The position numbers were made by a program, and so were the translations under genes. Positions 4,546 to 5,048 of a stretch of DNA of 5,048 nucleotides are shown piece by piece. The notes below the pieces were generated by a model, which did not search any database, was not told the origin of the DNA, and saw nothing but the letters and a program-made list of their open reading frames with translations. Within the stretch, counting starts at the first letter, position 1. The number at the start of each line of letters is the position of its first letter. The stretch comes from Chitinophagaceae bacterium UBA2789 (GTDB lineage Bacteria; Bacteroidota; Bacteroidia; Chitinophagales; Chitinophagaceae): contig DEHX01000016.1 in the NCBI GenBank assembly GCA_002352145.1, forward strand, positions 1 to 5,048, read 5' to 3'.

Positions 4546-5048
4546 ATGAAGAAGATTAGATTGCTGATAATATTATTAATCCCGGGTTGGCTGCTGGCAC
4601 AGCCCCTGCAAAATCTTTCACTACCGGAAGCATATGACCTGTCTCAAAAAAATTACCCGGCCGTAAAACAAAAAGACCTGGTAAGGCAAACGGCTTCTAT
4701 CAGTATCGATAACCTTCAAAAGGGATTCTTACCACAGGTTTCTGTTAGCGGACAGGCTACCTACCAGTCAGACGTAACGAAAGTACCCGTTTCTCTTCCC
4801 GGTTTTGCCATTGATCCTCCGGCGAAAGACCAGTACAGGCTGGTGGCAGAGGTTAGCCAATTAGTATACGATGGAGGTCTTACAAAAGAACAAAAAGCAT
4901 TACAGCAATTGAATGCGGTAGTAGAAGATCAAAAAGTGGAAGTGGAATTATACAAACTAAAGGAAAGAATCAACCAGGTATATTTAAGTATCCTCTTTCT
5001 GGAGGAGCAGCTAAAGCAGATAGAACTGGTAAAAACAGATATACAGAC
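4546..5048 (+). CDS. TolC-family outer-membrane efflux protein, N-terminal part (cut by window end)
   Basis: The frame is open from ATG 4546 to the window edge, giving 167 residues with no stop. Family members are usually about 420-480 residues, so roughly a third is visible. Residues 1-18 are a signal peptide (MKKIRLLIILLIPGWLLA, cleavage before Gln). SLPEAYDLSQKNYPAVKQK, at about residues 25-43, is the first outer-membrane efflux protein (OEP) helix. FLPQVSVSGQATY and a later YRLVAEVSQLVYDGG are the barrel strands, and the YDGG-T turn is typical of TolC/OprM-like proteins. Residues about 112-166 (TKEQKALQQLNAVVEDQKVEVE and onward) form the long periplasmic helix. The protein should be the outer-membrane exit duct of a tripartite pump. 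It lies 43 bp after tetR without its own visible promoter, so it is probably in the same operon. Substrate is unknown. Confidence 0.92.
   Translation, partial: MKKIRLLIILLIPGWLLAQPLQNLSLPEAYDLSQKNYPAVKQKDLVRQTASISIDNLQKGFLPQVSVSGQATYQSDVTKVPVSLPGFAIDPPAKDQYRLVAEVSQLVYDGGLTKEQKALQQLNAVVEDQKVEVELYKLKERINQVYLSILFLEEQLKQIELVKTDIQ

Overview
The window looks like a member of the Bacteroidota, most likely near the Chitinophagaceae. This rests on three things: secreted proteins with Sec signals ending just before Gln, outer-membrane beta-barrel proteins, and start codons mostly without Shine-Dalgarno sequences. A near-perfect Bacteroidota promoter (TTTG, 19 nt, TATTTTTG) supports it. The genus-level placement is inference. 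The first 14 bases are all G and probably mark a contig end or sequencing artefact. All genes lie on the plus strand.

Region 1 (15-410) has no confident gene. Its first part (about 61-180) is about 25% GC and carries two close palindromes that look like protein-binding sites. It changes abruptly at about 175 to a roughly 49% GC, hairpin-rich stretch that runs up to the first gene. That stretch is the least explained non-coding part of the window.

Region 2 (411-2576) is a two-gene cassette with a 9-bp gap. The first gene encodes a 437-residue exported protein of unknown function, with an acidic middle and a basic C-terminal third. The second encodes a 280-residue probable outer-membrane beta-barrel of the PorT-like/OMP_b-brl type. 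A surface or periplasmic protein working with a barrel partner is a reasonable guess, but no biochemical role can be assigned.

Region 3 (2677-3794) holds a 273-residue exported, probably beta-barrel protein with a GTG start. It is followed by a repeat-rich stretch. A 112-bp element with 9-bp terminal inverted repeats and an internal 9-bp hairpin (3509-3620) abuts a 23-codon diverged copy of the barrel gene's own 3' end (3631-3699). A second, right-truncated copy of the repeat follows (3707-3794). This looks like the footprint of a lost tandem paralogue.

Region 4 (3833-5048) is the start of a drug- or solute-efflux operon. A TetR-family repressor (3885-4502) has its promoter and a palindromic operator directly upstream. 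After a 43-bp gap with a hairpin comes the beginning of a TolC-family outer-membrane efflux gene, cut off by the window end. In Bacteroidota this order is usually followed by a membrane fusion protein and an RND or ABC pump, so those are expected just outside the window.

I found no transposase, CRISPR array, tRNA, rRNA or recognisable defence gene. The best candidates for something undescribed are the 437-residue secreted protein with its barrel partner, and the structured leader in front of them.
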